Assembly (NCBI GenBank): GCA_021151485.1
Contig: JAGKXB010000007.1
Span: 1 to 64,000 of the forward strand
Reading direction: 5' to 3'
Source of the DNA: Oxalobacteraceae bacterium
GTDB lineage: Bacteria > Pseudomonadota > Gammaproteobacteria > Burkholderiales > Burkholderiaceae_D
Length of the DNA stretch: 64,000 bases
In this document: positions 47,812 through 59,153 of the stretch, piece after piece
How positions within the stretch are numbered: position 1 is the first letter of the stretch
Layout of the letters: each line of letters opens with the position of its first letter
Position numbers and translations under genes: made by a program
Notes under the pieces: generated by a model
Databases searched by the model: none
What the model was told of the DNA's origin: nothing
Seen by the model: the letters and a program-made list of their open reading frames with translations, nothing else

Positions 47812-49701
47812 CTAAATTTCGACCTGAGTGCCTAATTCAATGACCCGATTAGACGGAATATGATAATAGTCAGCCGCACCACGCGCATTACGCGACATCG
47901 CAACGAACAAATGTTCTCGCCACGGTGCCATCCCGGCATCTGGTGTGGCAATTAATGTTTGGCGTGCAATGAAGAATGAGGTCGTCATCATCTCAAACTC
48001 CAATCCAGCCTCGTTAGATTGCGTTAATACTTGTGGAATGTGTGGCTCGTCTTTGAAGCCATAATGCAAGTTCATCTGATAACAATTATGGCCAAGATCC
48101 TGGATACGTATCCTTTCTGCAGCAGGTACCCAGGGCACTTCATGAATATAAACGGTTAAAAAAACCACACGCTCATGCAATATTTTGTTGTGCGACAAAT
48201 TGTGCAGCATCGCATGAGGTACTCCGTCGCTTTCACCGCGTAAGAAAACCGCTGTACCTGGCACACGTGTCAAACTTGCACTGAATAAAGAGGTTAAAAA
48301 ATCCTCAAGGGGAATAGCATGTTTCTGTAAATTTTCAAACACCAATTCACGACCACGCTTCCAAGTCAACATGATGGTCAACAAACACATACCCAACAAT
48401 AATGGGAACCAACCACCATGCAATATCTTCAAGACATTCGAAGAAAAAAGCGTGGCATCAATCATCAGAAAAAATCCAGTCGCTGCCCAGCATAAAAAAA
48501 TGTTGTATCGCCAGCGGTAGCGAATAACGAAAAAAGTCAGAACAGTCGTGGCCAACATTGTTCCCGTTACGGCGATACCGTAGGCAGCAGCAAGATTTTC
48601 TGATGACGTAAAACCAATGACAGCGATTACTACAATGATCAATTGCAGCCAGTTAATCAGAGGAATATAAATTTGACCAATTTGACTAGCAGAAGTGTGG
48701 ATGATTTTCATCCTTGGTAAGAAACCCAGCGCAATCGCCTGCTTTGTCATCGAAAACGTACCTGAAATTGTTGCCTGTGAGGCAATCACGGTGGCAATCG
48801 TTGATAAAATGACTAAGGGATAAATACTCCAAGCACCAAGTTGCTGATAAAAGGGATTGGAGATTGCCGCCGGATTCGATAATAACAACCCACCTTGCCC
48901 AAGGTAATTTAAAGCAAGAGCAGGAAAAGTCATACCAGCCCATGCCAAGCGTATGGGCTTTTTACCAAAATGCCCCATATCCGCATACAACGCTTCAGCA
49001 CCAGTAAATGCCAACACCACGGCACCAAGGGCGATAAATGCAATAAAACGATTTTGATTTAGAAAAGACAAGGCATGCAAAGGATTGAGTGCAGTCAAAA
49101 TCTCTGGCGCTTTCAGAATATTAATGACGCCCATGACAGCCAAGCTGACAAACCAAATAATCATTATCGGGCCAAACCATTTACCGATCCCTTCGGTACC
49201 GCGTGATTGGAGTGCATATAGAGCAACCAATACCAATACCGTTAACGGGACAACATAGGGTTTGAATGCAGGTGTTGCGACTTCTAACCCCTCAATCGCG
49301 GATAGCACCGAAATTGCCGGTGTAATAATGCTATCACCATAAAAAAGAGAAGCACCAAATACACCTATTAACATTAATGGATAGTGCCAACGCGATGTTT
49401 TGCTTACGGAAGACAAGGCCAATGACATTAAGGCCATGATGCCGCCCTCGCCACGATTATTGGCCCGTAAAACCAACGTGACATACTTGAGGGAAACAAT
49501 AATAATCAAGCCCCACACTATTAAAGATACGATACCGAATAGATTACTAGGATTCAGCATCAGACCATGTTCTGGGGCAAATACTGCCTTCATCGTGTAC
49601 AAGGGACTCGTGCCAATATCACCGTAGACAATACCAATCGCGGCAATAGTTAATGCAGCCAAACTGCTTTTGTGATTTTCTGAGGACAAGGGAACACCCA
49701 T
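47812..49701 (-). CDS. kup: Low-affinity potassium transporter Kup
   Basis: A K+/H+ symporter of the KUP family in the inner membrane. I use the ATG at 49701 (MGVPLSSENHKSSLAALTIAAIGIVYGDIGTSPLYT), giving 629 residues; a TTG frame to 49749 is possible. Twelve hydrophobic segments occupy the first 430 residues, followed by a cytoplasmic domain of about 190. The GDIGTSPLYT motif is diagnostic. It is divergent from ettA. Confidence 0.95.
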   Translation of the reverse strand: MGVPLSSENHKSSLAALTIAAIGIVYGDIGTSPLYTMKAVFAPEHGLMLNPSNLFGIVSLIVWGLIIIVSLKYVTLVLRANNRGEGGIMALMSLALSSVSKTSRWHYPLMLIGVFGASLFYGDSIITPAISVLSAIEGLEVATPAFKPYVVPLTVLVLVALYALQSRGTEGIGKWFGPIMIIWFVSLAVMGVINILKAPEILTALNPLHALSFLNQNRFIAFIALGAVVLAFTGAEALYADMGHFGKKPIRLAWAGMTFPALALNYLGQGGLLLSNPAAISNPFYQQLGAWSIYPLVILSTIATVIASQATISGTFSMTKQAIALGFLPRMKIIHTSASQIGQIYIPLINWLQLIIVVIAVIGFTSSENLAAAYGIAVTGTMLATTVLTFFVIRYRWRYNIFLCWAATGFFLMIDATLFSSNVLKILHGGWFPLLLGMCLLTIMLTWKRGRELVFENLQKHAIPLEDFLTSLFSASLTRVPGTAVFLRGESDGVPHAMLHNLSHNKILHERVVFLTVYIHEVPWVPAAERIRIQDLGHNCYQMNLHYGFKDEPHIPQVLTQSNEAGLEFEMMTTSFFIARQTLIATPDAGMAPWREHLFVAMSRNARGAADYYHIPSNRVIELGTQVEI

Positions 49702-49939
49702 GGTTGTTATGGTGCGTCGCACAATAAAATAGCGCTTAATAAAAAGCAAGGATATTTTTAGTTGAAATAAAGATCATATAAGACCACATCACCATTGCCT
49801 GGACGCAACTTTTGGGCGCAATCTTTTTATTTATTTCATTATTGATCCATTATTTATTACTTTCATATCGGTTATTCTGGCGGTTTTTCGTAGCTCCTCT
49901 TTTCATTCATTAAATTCCCTCAATAAGTAGACAATCTCT

Positions 49940-51607
49940 ATGGCAAATTACGTATACACCATGAACCGCGTGGGCAAAATTGTTGCCTCTAAGCGTCAAA
50001 TCCTAAAAGACATTTCTCTCTCCTTTTTTCCTGGCGCAAAAATCGGCGTGCTGGGTATCAATGGGTCAGGCAAATCAACGTTACTCAAAATCATGGCTGG
50101 CCTGGATAAAGACATTCAGGGTGAAGCCGTTCCCATGCCCAACTTGAATATTGGGTATTTACCGCAGGAACCACTACTTGATCCGACACAAACCGTGCGT
50201 CAAGCCGTGGAAAGTGGTTTGGGCGAAGTCTTTGAAGCTCGCGCCAAGTTGGATGCAATTTATGCTGCATATGCTGAGCCAGATGCGGATTTTGATGCCT
50301 TAGCTGTTGAACAGGGCCGGCTGGAAGCGATTATTTCAGCTTCTGCTGGCGACAACCTGGAATTGCAACTGGAAATGGCCGCCGATGCGCTGCGTTTACC
50401 TGCATGGGATGCGGTGATAGGCGTGTTGTCCGGCGGAGAAAAGCGTCGTGTCGCGCTGTGCCGTTTATTGTTGTCCAAACCCGATATGTTGCTGTTAGAT
50501 GAGCCAACCAACCATTTAGATGCGGAATCGGTAGATTGGTTGGAACAATTTCTGTTGCGCTTTCCCGGCACAGTAGTTGCGATTACCCATGATCGTTACT
50601 TCCTGGACAATGCTGCAGAATGGATTTTGGAATTGGATCGTGGACATGGCATTCCATGGAAGGGTAATTACAGCTCTTGGTTAGAACAGAAGGCTAATCG
50701 CTTAAAACAAGAAGAAGCGAACGAATCGTCACGCCAAAAAACAATCGCTAAAGAATTAGAGTGGGTACGTCAAAACCCCAAAGGCCGACAAGCGAAGAGC
50801 AAGGCGCGCTTGGCACGCTTTAATGAATTGAGCGAGCACGAATATCAAAAACGGAATGAAACTCAAGAAATTTTTATCCCCGTTGCAGAGCGTTTGGGTA
50901 ACGAAGTCATCGAGTTCAACAATGTGTCAAAAGCATTTGGTGACCGTTTATTGATCGATCAATTAAGCTTCAAAATTCCCGCCGGTGCTATCGTTGGCAT
51001 CATCGGGCCAAACGGCGCCGGGAAATCAACCCTATTCAAAATGATTACTGGCAAAGAACAACCAGACAGCGGCGAGGTTGTGATCGGAAAAACAGCAAAA
51101 GTGTCTATCGTCGATCAATCACGCGAATCATTGGAAGATAACAAAACCGTCTTTGAGGATGTCTGTGGTGGCGCGGACACTTTAACCGTTGGCCGTTTTG
51201 AAATGCCATCCCGCGCTTATCTAGGCCGCTTTAATTTCAAAGGTGGTGATCAGCAAAAAACAGTGGGGCAATTGTCGGGCGGTGAACGTGGGCGCTTACA
51301 TTTAGCCAAAACGCTATTACAAGGCGGCAATGTGCTGTTACTGGATGAACCATCGAACGATCTGGATGTGGAAACCCTGCGCGCATTGGAAGATGCCTTG
51401 CTAGAATTTGCCGGCAGCGTAATGGTGATTTCGCATGATCGTTGGTTCTTAGACAGAATTGCGACGCATATTTTGGCATTTGAAGGCCAATCGCAAGTCA
51501 CCTTCTTTGATGGCAACTATCAGGAATATGAGGCAGACAAAAAGAAACGGTTGGGCGAGGAAGGGGCCAAACCGAAGCGAATTCGTTACAAACCGCTCAC
51601 CTATTAA
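49940..51607 (+). CDS. ettA: Energy-dependent translational throttle protein EttA (ABC-F)
   Basis: A ribosome-binding ABC-F ATPase that gates entry into elongation according to ATP level. 555 residues, two nucleotide-binding domains: Walker A GINGSGKST (about 38-46) and GPNGAGKST (about 355-363), signatures LSGGEKRRVALCRLLL and LSGGERGRLHLAKTLL. The linker with LEWVRQNPKGRQAKSKARLAR and the C-terminal KKRLGEEGAKPKRIRYKPL are EttA hallmarks. Identity is secure. Confidence 0.95.
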   Translation: MANYVYTMNRVGKIVASKRQILKDISLSFFPGAKIGVLGINGSGKSTLLKIMAGLDKDIQGEAVPMPNLNIGYLPQEPLLDPTQTVRQAVESGLGEVFEARAKLDAIYAAYAEPDADFDALAVEQGRLEAIISASAGDNLELQLEMAADALRLPAWDAVIGVLSGGEKRRVALCRLLLSKPDMLLLDEPTNHLDAESVDWLEQFLLRFPGTVVAITHDRYFLDNAAEWILELDRGHGIPWKGNYSSWLEQKANRLKQEEANESSRQKTIAKELEWVRQNPKGRQAKSKARLARFNELSEHEYQKRNETQEIFIPVAERLGNEVIEFNNVSKAFGDRLLIDQLSFKIPAGAIVGIIGPNGAGKSTLFKMITGKEQPDSGEVVIGKTAKVSIVDQSRESLEDNKTVFEDVCGGADTLTVGRFEMPSRAYLGRFNFKGGDQQKTVGQLSGGERGRLHLAKTLLQGGNVLLLDEPSNDLDVETLRALEDALLEFAGSVMVISHDRWFLDRIATHILAFEGQSQVTFFDGNYQEYEADKKKRLGEEGAKPKRIRYKPLTY

Positions 51608-51636
51608 TTTGATATTTATTACTTTGTACTTTGTAT

Positions 51637-51668
51637 GTACTAGCTCTTGTCTGAGCTAGTACGCTTTT
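51637..51668 (+). terminator. Terminator after ettA
   Basis: Stem GTACTAGCTC (51637-51646), six-base loop, stem GAGCTAGTAC (51653-51662), then GCTTTT. It lies 30 bp after the ettA stop. The rest of the gap to the pilin (to 51821) shows a smaller hairpin CTCCTG...CAGGAG (51790-51811) and nothing else clear. Confidence 0.8.
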
Positions 51669-51821
51669 AATGCTTGTTGATGCTTGTTAATACCTGCTAC
51701 TTATTTTCAACATGCATCTAACGTATATGGGCTGTATGGCGTGTGCGCTACGCCTGATGTGTCTATCGTGCACCGGTAACCGCCTACAGCTCCTGCCAAA
51801 AATGTCAGGAGACTGAAAAAA

Positions 51822-52268
51822 TTAGCAAATATCACCCACCTCAGTACAGGTTCCTGAAACCTTAAAAACAACGGTTTTATCGCCGCTTCTCGTAACAGAT
51901 GGCGTCAAAATGTAAGTGTAACCACCAGCAGGTGCTGTGGCCGTCGCAAAGATCACTGCTGTTTTATCGGCAATGTTAATACTGCGCAAATCTTCATTCG
52001 GCGCTGGCATCATAATGCTCAGTTTTTCGACTGAATCACAGGATGATAATGATCCAAGGTGTTGTTGTATGCATGCAGTCATGGCAGCCTTCACTGGCTC
52101 AACCAATACTTTGACATTAGAAAAGCGGGATTTAACCAAGTAATCTTTATAACTAGAAACTGCTGCCAAGGCAAAAACGCCGAGGATGGCGACAATCACC
52201 ATCAGCTGAATCAATGTGAAGCCCACCTGTATAAATTGGCGATGTTGCGAAATCGCAGGATATTTCAT
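51822..52268 (-). CDS. Type IV pilin-like protein with Gln at mature position 5
   Basis: A class III (prepilin) signal: 16-residue leader ending QVG, then FTLIQLMVIVAILGVFALAAVSSYKDYL. The invariant Glu5 of mature type IV pilins is Gln here (CAG codon). The mature protein is 132 residues with four cysteines (preprotein C66, C77, C141, C148), the last two able to form a D-region loop. Size and fold fit PilA/PilE. No other pil genes are in the window. Glu5 helps filament assembly, so this may be a minor or non-assembling pilin, or competence-related. The gene is convergent with ettA and divergent from rsmD. Confidence 0.88.
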   Translation of the reverse strand: MKYPAISQHRQFIQVGFTLIQLMVIVAILGVFALAAVSSYKDYLVKSRFSNVKVLVEPVKAAMTACIQQHLGSLSSCDSVEKLSIMMPAPNEDLRSINIADKTAVIFATATAPAGGYTYILTPSVTRSGDKTVVFKVSGTCTEVGDIC

Positions 52269-52412
52269 ATTGATACTCCCTGAAAAATTGTAGTAACGAA
52301 GTGACGCAAAGAGCAGGGGGCAGTATAAAGCCTATACCTTGAGATTTCTAAATTTTCCAACTTGGATGCCAAGCAAGTGAATAATCAAATTAATCCAACA
52401 TGCTAATTCAAC

Positions 52413-53054
52413 ATGCAAAGAAAAATATCTATATCTAATCAGCATACGCATAGAAGATCTTCTGCTCCTCGCCAAGTTCGTATTATTGGTGGCATATGGA
52501 AACGTACCAATTTGCCCGTGCTAGAAGCCGCTGGTTTGCGCCCCACACCCGATCGGGTGCGTGAAACTGTATTCAACTGGATCAATCATATTGTTGATCA
52601 GGACTGGAGCCCACTCACCGTATTAGATTTGTTTGCCGGCACAGGAGCATTAGGTTTTGAGGCCGCCAGCCGTGGTGCGACGAGCGTTACCATGGTGGAT
52701 GCCTACCCACCAGTGATTCAGCAATTACATGCAACGAAAACAAAATTACAAGCGGAACAAGTCACCATCCTCCATGGCGATGCCTGCGCTATGGCGCAAA
52801 CGATGGCTAAACGTAGACAACGCTTTAACATGATTTTTTTGGATCCACCATATCAACAAGGATGGTTAAGCAAAATTTGGCCTAGCTGCACGCAATTACT
52901 GGCCGAAGATGGCTTGTTATACGTGGAATCCGGCATGCCGCTTCAAAATGAAATGGCAGCTACGCCGGATTATTTGGCTGATTGGGAAATCGTGCGTGCC
53001 GATCAAGCTGGCAATGTGTTTTATCACTTGTTGCAACGCAAAAAGGCCACCTGA
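52413..53054 (+). CDS. rsmD: 16S rRNA (guanine966-N2)-methyltransferase
   Basis: RsmD methylates G966 of 16S rRNA. 213 residues with the SAM site LDLFAGTGALGFEAASRGA, the catalytic FLDPPYQQG (DPPY) motif and the N-terminal RIIGGIWKRTNLPV. The first 20 residues are a basic extension and the true start may be a little downstream. coaD follows by 77 bp, the common rsmD-coaD pairing. Confidence 0.94.
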   Translation: MQRKISISNQHTHRRSSAPRQVRIIGGIWKRTNLPVLEAAGLRPTPDRVRETVFNWINHIVDQDWSPLTVLDLFAGTGALGFEAASRGATSVTMVDAYPPVIQQLHATKTKLQAEQVTILHGDACAMAQTMAKRRQRFNMIFLDPPYQQGWLSKIWPSCTQLLAEDGLLYVESGMPLQNEMAATPDYLADWEIVRADQAGNVFYHLLQRKKAT

Positions 53055-53116
53055 GCTTCGCTTTTTTTCAGGCATAATGCGGCCTTTTCTTATCCTGCAA
53101 TTTGTCAGTTATTTAG

Positions 53117-53635
<519 letters not shown>

Positions 53636-53643
53636 AAAGGTAA

Positions 53644-53904
<261 letters not shown>

Positions 53905-53927
53905 ATTCAACCAGCTTAACCACCTTG

Positions 53928-54010
53928 GTAGGGCGTCAATAAGCGAAGCGCATTGCGCCGTATGGTGCCTCCGAGAAAGGTGCAATGCGCTTCGCTTATT
54001 GACACCCTAC
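53928..54010 (+). repeat. 83-bp palindromic repeat, family A, copy 2
   Basis: Starts GTAGGGCGTCAATAAGCG and ends with the near-complement through CACCCTAC. It lies between the convergent ferredoxin and uvrA genes, where its hairpins could act as a two-way terminator. Confidence 0.85.
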
Positions 54011-54021
54011 TTTTCTGGAAA

Positions 54022-56895
54022 TCACAATAACGGCTGCAAATATTTCCCCGTCACACTAGCTGGATTCTTAGCTACCTCTTCCGGCGTACCAGTTGCAACG
54101 ATCAAACCGCCGCCAGCGCCACCTTCCGGGCCCAAATCCACCAGCCAATCTGCTGTTTTGATCACATCCAAATTGTGTTCAATGATGACCAAAGTATTGC
54201 CTTGATCACGCAGGCGATGAATGACTTTGAGCAATAAATCGATATCATGAAAATGCAAACCGGTGGTCGGTTCATCCAGAATGTAAAGCGTACGCCCCGT
54301 ATCACGCTTGGATAATTCCAACGACAATTTGACACGCTGCGCTTCGCCGCCGGATAGCGTGGTGGCGCTTTGGCCGAGTCGGATGTAACCCAGTCCAACG
54401 TCCAACAAAGTTTGCAGCTTGCGAGCAATTAAAGGCACGGGTTGAAAGAAAACATGCGCTTCTTCGACCGTTAAATCCAACACTTCGTGGATATTTTTGC
54501 CTTTGTATTGAACTTCTAACGTTTCCCGGTTGTAGCGTTTGCCGTGACAAATATCGCAAGGCACATACACGTCTGGCAGGAAGTGCATTTCAACCTTGAT
54601 CACGCCATCACCCTGGCACGCTTCGCAACGCCCACCTTTGACATTGAAAGAAAAACGCCCTGGGCTGTAACCACGCTCTTTGGCCATCGGCACGGTAGAA
54701 AACAAATCGCGTATCGGCGTAAACAAGCCGGTATAGGTCGCAGGATTGGAACGCGGCGTGCGTCCGATCGGCGCTTGGTCCACCGCGATGACTTTATCGA
54801 AATGCTCTAAACCGCTGATGGACTCATGCTCCGCCGGTTCTGCCTGTGAGTTATATAAATGCCGTGCAGTGGCGTGGTACAGCGTGTCGTTGACCAGAGA
54901 CGATTTGCCCGAGCCAGACACACCCGTAATGCAAGTCAATAAACCTACCGGCAAGTTGAACGTGACGTTTTTTAAATTATTCCCACTAGCGCCAGTAATA
55001 ACGACTTGTTTTTCAGGATTAAATGGCGTGCGTTTTTGCGGCACGGCAATTTTGAGCGTGCCATTTAAATATTGCGCCGTTAGTGATTTCTTACTTTTTA
55101 AAATATCCTGCAAGCTGCCTTCTGCAATGACTTCACCACCATGCACACCCGCGCCCAAACCCATGTCGACAATATAATCCGCGGTCCGAATCGCATCTTC
55201 ATCGTGCTCAACCACCAGCACGCTGTTACCGATGTCGCGCAAATGTTTGAGGGTATCGATCAGGCGATCATTGTCGCGCTGGTGCAAACCGATCGATGGC
55301 TCATCCAACACATACATCACGCCGGTCAAGCCGGAACCGATTTGCGATGCCAGCCGAATGCGCTGCGCTTCGCCACCAGACAGCGTATCAGCGCTGCGAT
55401 CAAGCGACAGATAATCCAGCCCGACGTTGTTTAGGAACGTCAGACGCGAAATAATTTCTTTAATGACGCGATCAGCGATTTCTTTTTTGGCGCCGGTCAA
55501 CACTAACTCGTTGAAAAAGCTCAGCGTTTGGCGCAAAGGTTTCGCCGCGACTTCATAAATCGTCTGTTCCTGCTCGCCATTCCCGACTTTGACAAAACGC
55601 GCTTCCACACGCAGGCGGGCGCCGTGGCAGGAGGGGCATTTTTTGCCGTTGATGAATTTCGCCAACTCTTCTTTGACCGCCATGGAATCCGTTTCCCGGT
55701 AGCGTCGTTGCAAATTATTTACCACGCCTTCAAAAGTATGTTCACGCACCACAAGCTGGCCGCGTTCATTCAAATAAGTGAAAGGAATGACTTCCTTACC
55801 GGATCCATGCAAAACGATTTGCTGCGCGTGTTCTGGCAAATTCTCAAACGGTGCTTCTATATCAAAACCATAAAACGCCGCCAGGCTGGATAACATCTGG
55901 AAATAAAACTGATTACGTCTATCCCAACCCTTAATGGCGCCACTGGCTAGCGACAAACTAGGAAACGCCAAAATACGTTTCGGATCGAAAAACTCGATAT
56001 GTCCCAAGCCATCGCATTCCGGGCAAGCACCCATGGGATTGTTGAAGGAAAACAGGCGAGGCTCCAACTCCTGCAAAGAATAAGAACAAATCGGGCAAGC
56101 GAATTTGCTGGAATAAATCCATTCCTTACCGGTGTCCATATCCAGCACCATCGCGCGGCCCTCTGCCAGGCGCAAAGCGGTTTCAAAACTTTCTGCCAAA
56201 CGTTGTTTGATTGGAGAAACGCCATTCGCATCAGAGTCAGATTGTGATGGGATTTTGATGCGATCCACCACAACAGAAATCGTGTGTTTTTCGGTTTTCT
56301 TTAATTTTGGTATGTCATCAATTTCAACAATTTGTGCTGGCTGGGTACCACTTTGCACCTGAAAACGTACAAAACCCTGCGCTTGCATTTGCTCAAAAAA
56401 GTCCACATGCTCGCCTTTGCGATTGCTAACCACGGGCGCCATGATCATCAATTTGCTTTGTTCTGGCATGGCAAGAACGGCATCCACCATTTGCGCCACC
56501 GATTGCGCGGCCAGCGGGTTTTCTGGGTGATCCGGGCAATACGGCGTCCCCACGCGCGCGTAGAGCAAACGCAAATAATCATGAATTTCCGTGACAGTAC
56601 CGACGGTTGAACGCGGATTGTGCGACGTCGCTTTTTGCTCAATCGAAATCGCAGGTGACAAACCCTCAATCAAATCCACATCTGGCTTTTCCATCAATTG
56701 TAAAAACTGGCGTGCATAAGACGACAAGGACTCCACATAACGCCGCTGACCTTCTGCATACAAAGTGTCAAAAGCGAGCGAAGATTTACCAGAGCCAGAC
56801 AAACCGGTAATCACGACTAATTTATTGCGAGGTAAATCCAGATTGATATTTTTAAGATTATGCGTGCGTGCGCCGCGAATGCGGATTTCTTCCAT
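54022..56895 (-). CDS. uvrA: UvrABC excision nuclease subunit A
   Basis: UvrA finds bulky DNA lesions for nucleotide excision repair. 957 residues with two ATPase modules: Walker [10 protein letters not shown] (about 31-39) and GVSGSGKSS (about 660-668), two ABC signatures ([31 protein letters not shown]) and zinc fingers [32 protein letters not shown] and CEACQGDG...CDICHG. It is divergent from ssb. I see no full CTGT-N8-ACAG LexA box in the 155-bp gap. Confidence 0.97.
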   Translation of the reverse strand: MEEIRIRGARTHNLKNINLDLPRNKLVVITGLSGSGKSSLAFDTLYAEGQRRYVESLSSYARQFLQLMEKPDVDLIEGLSPAISIEQKATSHNPRSTVGTVTEIHDYLRLLYARVGTPYCPDHPENPLAAQSVAQMVDAVLAMPEQSKLMIMAPVVSNRKGEHVDFFEQMQAQGFVRFQVQSGTQPAQIVEIDDIPKLKKTEKHTISVVVDRIKIPSQSDSDANGVSPIKQRLAESFETALRLAEGRAMVLDMDTGKEWIYSSKFACPICSYSLQELEPRLFSFNNPMGACPECDGLGHIEFFDPKRILAFPSLSLASGAIKGWDRRNQFYFQMLSSLAAFYGFDIEAPFENLPEHAQQIVLHGSGKEVIPFTYLNERGQLVVREHTFEGVVNNLQRRYRETDSMAVKEELAKFINGKKCPSCHGARLRVEARFVKVGNGEQEQTIYEVAAKPLRQTLSFFNELVLTGAKKEIADRVIKEIISRLTFLNNVGLDYLSLDRSADTLSGGEAQRIRLASQIGSGLTGVMYVLDEPSIGLHQRDNDRLIDTLKHLRDIGNSVLVVEHDEDAIRTADYIVDMGLGAGVHGGEVIAEGSLQDILKSKKSLTAQYLNGTLKIAVPQKRTPFNPEKQVVITGASGNNLKNVTFNLPVGLLTCITGVSGSGKSSLVNDTLYHATARHLYNSQAEPAEHESISGLEHFDKVIAVDQAPIGRTPRSNPATYTGLFTPIRDLFSTVPMAKERGYSPGRFSFNVKGGRCEACQGDGVIKVEMHFLPDVYVPCDICHGKRYNRETLEVQYKGKNIHEVLDLTVEEAHVFFQPVPLIARKLQTLLDVGLGYIRLGQSATTLSGGEAQRVKLSLELSKRDTGRTLYILDEPTTGLHFHDIDLLLKVIHRLRDQGNTLVIIEHNLDVIKTADWLVDLGPEGGAGGGLIVATGTPEEVAKNPASVTGKYLQPLL

Positions 56896-57050
56896 GTACT
56901 GCTTTCTGCTTTCAATGGGGGAATGAATAAACTGTTGCGGATAAACAAGACTGCGAACAAAGCGAACCTGCTACTATAACGGCTTTTGGCGATCATCGTA
57001 AAATCGCCCCAGCAGCAACAAACAGATCATAGAAAACAAAGGAGTGCGTG

Positions 57051-57557
57051 ATGGCATCAGTCAATAAAGTAATCATCGTCGGTAACCTAGGTCGCGACCC
57101 AGAAATGCGCTACATGCCCAGTGGTGATGCCATGGCTAGCATCACCGTCGCCACCACCGACAACTGGAAAGACAAAAACACTGGTGAGAAAAAAGAACAA
57201 ACCGAATGGCATCGCATCACCTTCTTCGGAAAATTAGCCGAAATCGCCGGCCAATATCTCAAAAAAGGCTCTCAAGTCTACATAGAAGGCAGCCTGCGCA
57301 CCCGCAAATACACTGACAAAGACGGCGTAGAAAAATACGCCACCGACATCCGCGCCGACACCATGCAAATGCTAGGCAGCCGTCAAGGCATGGGCAGTGC
57401 GCCGATGGACGATGGTTATGGCGGCGCTGCGCCGTATCAAAATGCGAATAACAGTAACGGTCATTACAACAATCAAAACACTCCACCAGCACGCCAAGCA
57501 CCTACGCCCAAACCTGCGCCGAATTTTTCGGATATGGATGATGACATCCCCTTCTAA
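57051..57557 (+). CDS. ssb: Single-stranded DNA-binding protein
   Basis: SSB coats single-stranded DNA in replication and repair. 168 residues from ATG 57051, with GGAG at 57041-57044 as ribosome site. The OB fold is residues 1-110 ([25 protein letters not shown]), followed by a Gly/Asn/Gln/Pro-rich linker and the acidic tail DMDDDIPF that recruits partners such as PriA. The uvrA-ssb divergent pair is widely conserved. Confidence 0.97.
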   Translation: MASVNKVIIVGNLGRDPEMRYMPSGDAMASITVATTDNWKDKNTGEKKEQTEWHRITFFGKLAEIAGQYLKKGSQVYIEGSLRTRKYTDKDGVEKYATDIRADTMQMLGSRQGMGSAPMDDGYGGAAPYQNANNSNGHYNNQNTPPARQAPTPKPAPNFSDMDDDIPF

Positions 57558-57586
57558 ATGCGACCTTTGTAGTAGTTGCAAACAAG

Positions 57587-57621
57587 ATCCCAGCAAACCC
57601 CGTGTTTACTGGGATTTTTTA
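57587..57621 (+). terminator. Terminator after ssb
   Basis: Stem ATCCCAGCAAAC (57587-57598), loop, GTTTACTGGGAT (one mismatch), then a T run. It lies 30 bp after the ssb stop. Confidence 0.88.
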
Positions 57622-57771
57622 TGGCTCACGTTGGCGCGCCGCTTGCGCGAATTAGGTAGTATGTTCGAGGACGCGGACAACTGGCAAGCCTTCGCCATTC
57701 GTAACGGTCAACTGATCACTGCCCCCCAGCCCTCGGCAAAAGTCGCGGAGATGCTCATCGAAGCCCTCTGA
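57622..57771 (+). pseudogene. Remnant resembling a DJ-1/PfpI-family C-terminus
   Basis: The frame ending TGA at 57769-57771 encodes about 40 protein-like residues, ELGSMFEDADNWQAF then IRNGQLITAPQPSAKVAEML and IEAL. This resembles the last part of PfpI-type amidotransferase-like proteins (the NGxLITGxxPxS pattern). No start or N-terminal two thirds is present; a terminator lies directly upstream. A decayed gene end, probably brought in with the oxidoreductase, is the best reading. The assignment rests on a short match. Confidence 0.45.
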
Positions 57772-57859
57772 TCGGTAGAAGCCGGCAAAACTCAGGGTGA
57801 AGTTGCCATCCAGATTGCCAATCTTTAACGCCCATTTTTCAAGAAAGAAACTGCACATC

Positions 57860-58957
57860 ATGTCTCAACTATTTACACCCTATCGCCTCAAATCCATTGA
57901 ATTACGTAACCGTATCGCAATTCCTCCAATGTGCCAGTATTCTGCGAGTGACGGTATAGCCAATGATTGGCATTTTGCACATTACGCGGGCTTGTCTCGT
58001 GGTGGGGCCGGCCTAGTGATCGTCGAAGCCACTGCTGTCTCACCAGAGGGACGAATTACACCCGCCTGTCTGGGGCTGTGGAATGATGCTCAATCAGAGG
58101 CCCTCGCACCGATTGCCAAGGCCATCAAGGAAGCTGGTGCTGTAGCAGGTATTCAGATTGGGCATGCCGGTCGCAAAGCAAACGCCAACCGTCCTTGGGA
58201 GGGTGATGACCATATTCCTGAGAATGACCCACGTGCTTGGACGACAATTTCACCCTCCGCTTTAGCGTTTGGCGGTCATTTATCCAAAGTACCCAAAGCT
58301 ATGGAAAAACGTGATATTCAATCGGTCCGCGAAGATTTTGTCTCTGCGGCCATTCGTGCCCGCAACGCTGGTTTTGAGTGGCTGGAACTTCACTTTGCTC
58401 ACGGTTACCTTGGTCAGAGCTTTTTTTCCCGTCACGCAAACCAGCGCTCCGACGAATACGGTGGCAGTCCGGAAAACCGAGGTCGCTTCTTGTTGGAGAC
58501 GCTTTCAGCGGTTCGCCAAGTATGGCCAGAGCACTTGCCGCTCACGGTTCGCCTTGGGGTCATTGAATACGATGGTCGTGACGAAGAAACACTAGTTGAT
58601 TCGATCAGACTGGTTACCGAATTCCGTCAAGCAGGGATGGATTTCCTTAACGTCAGCATAGGGTTCTCAACCCCCGAAGCCGACATACCCTGGGGGCCGG
58701 CATTTCTGGCGCCCATTGCAGCACGGGTAAAACAAGAAGCCAAAATTCCTGTTGCCTCTGCCTGGGGTTTTGACGACCCCATCACCGCTAATCAGGTGAT
58801 TGCCGATGGTCAACTAGACTTGGTCATGATTGGCCGAGCCCATCTTACCAACCCTCATTGGCCTTATCACGCGGCAAAGGTTTTACAAATCGAGCGCCCG
58901 TCATGGACACTGCCCGCTCCATACGCCCATTGGCTTGAGCGCTACCGCGCAACCTAA
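57860..58957 (+). CDS. NADH:flavin oxidoreductase, old yellow enzyme (YqjM-like)
   Basis: An FMN-dependent ene-reductase of about 365 residues from ATG 57860 (MSQLFTPYRLKSIELRNRIA). Motifs are PPMCQYSASDG (Cys of the YqjM/XenA class), GHAGRKA, the HFAHGYLGQSFFSRHANQRSDEYGGSPENRGRF block and MIGRAHLTNPHW for FMN. It follows a gene remnant and has no functional neighbours; codon use looks somewhat richer in G/C than the genes around it. The natural substrate is unknown. Confidence 0.92.
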   Translation: MSQLFTPYRLKSIELRNRIAIPPMCQYSASDGIANDWHFAHYAGLSRGGAGLVIVEATAVSPEGRITPACLGLWNDAQSEALAPIAKAIKEAGAVAGIQIGHAGRKANANRPWEGDDHIPENDPRAWTTISPSALAFGGHLSKVPKAMEKRDIQSVREDFVSAAIRARNAGFEWLELHFAHGYLGQSFFSRHANQRSDEYGGSPENRGRFLLETLSAVRQVWPEHLPLTVRLGVIEYDGRDEETLVDSIRLVTEFRQAGMDFLNVSIGFSTPEADIPWGPAFLAPIAARVKQEAKIPVASAWGFDDPITANQVIADGQLDLVMIGRAHLTNPHWPYHAAKVLQIERPSWTLPAPYAHWLERYRAT

Positions 58958-59041
58958 ACAAAATTAGGAATCAGACCTGACAAAATTCGAGTAGCACGAG
59001 ACAAGCGTGCATATATTTGCATCCTACAATTCACACAAAAT

Positions 59042-59068
59042 CCCAAAAGTTGATATCCAACTTTTGGG
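59042..59068. terminator. Hairpin between the oxidoreductase and the exported lectin-like gene
   Basis: CCCAAAAGTTG (59042-59052) and CAACTTTTGGG (59058-59068) form an 11-bp perfect stem with a five-base loop. No clear T run follows on either strand, so it may be a weak terminator or another type of element. The genes either side are convergent. Confidence 0.55.
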
Positions 59069-59153
59069 GGACAATTCCGCTTTTTCCCGTTACAACAAAA
59101 CGTCAATGATTTTCGTGCAACTCGGTCAGATGCAGAAACAATCCTTTTTGTCA

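Noticed and set aside
52290..52400. Sigma-54-like promoter upstream of the pilin (TGGCAT-N5-TTGGA on the minus strand)
   Set aside because: The -12 GC is GG and the -24 C is T; too weak to call.
56896..57050. Possible LexA (SOS) box between uvrA and ssb
   Set aside because: CTGTTGCGGATAAACA (about 56931-56946) begins like CTGT-N8-ACAG but the second half does not fit at the right spacing.
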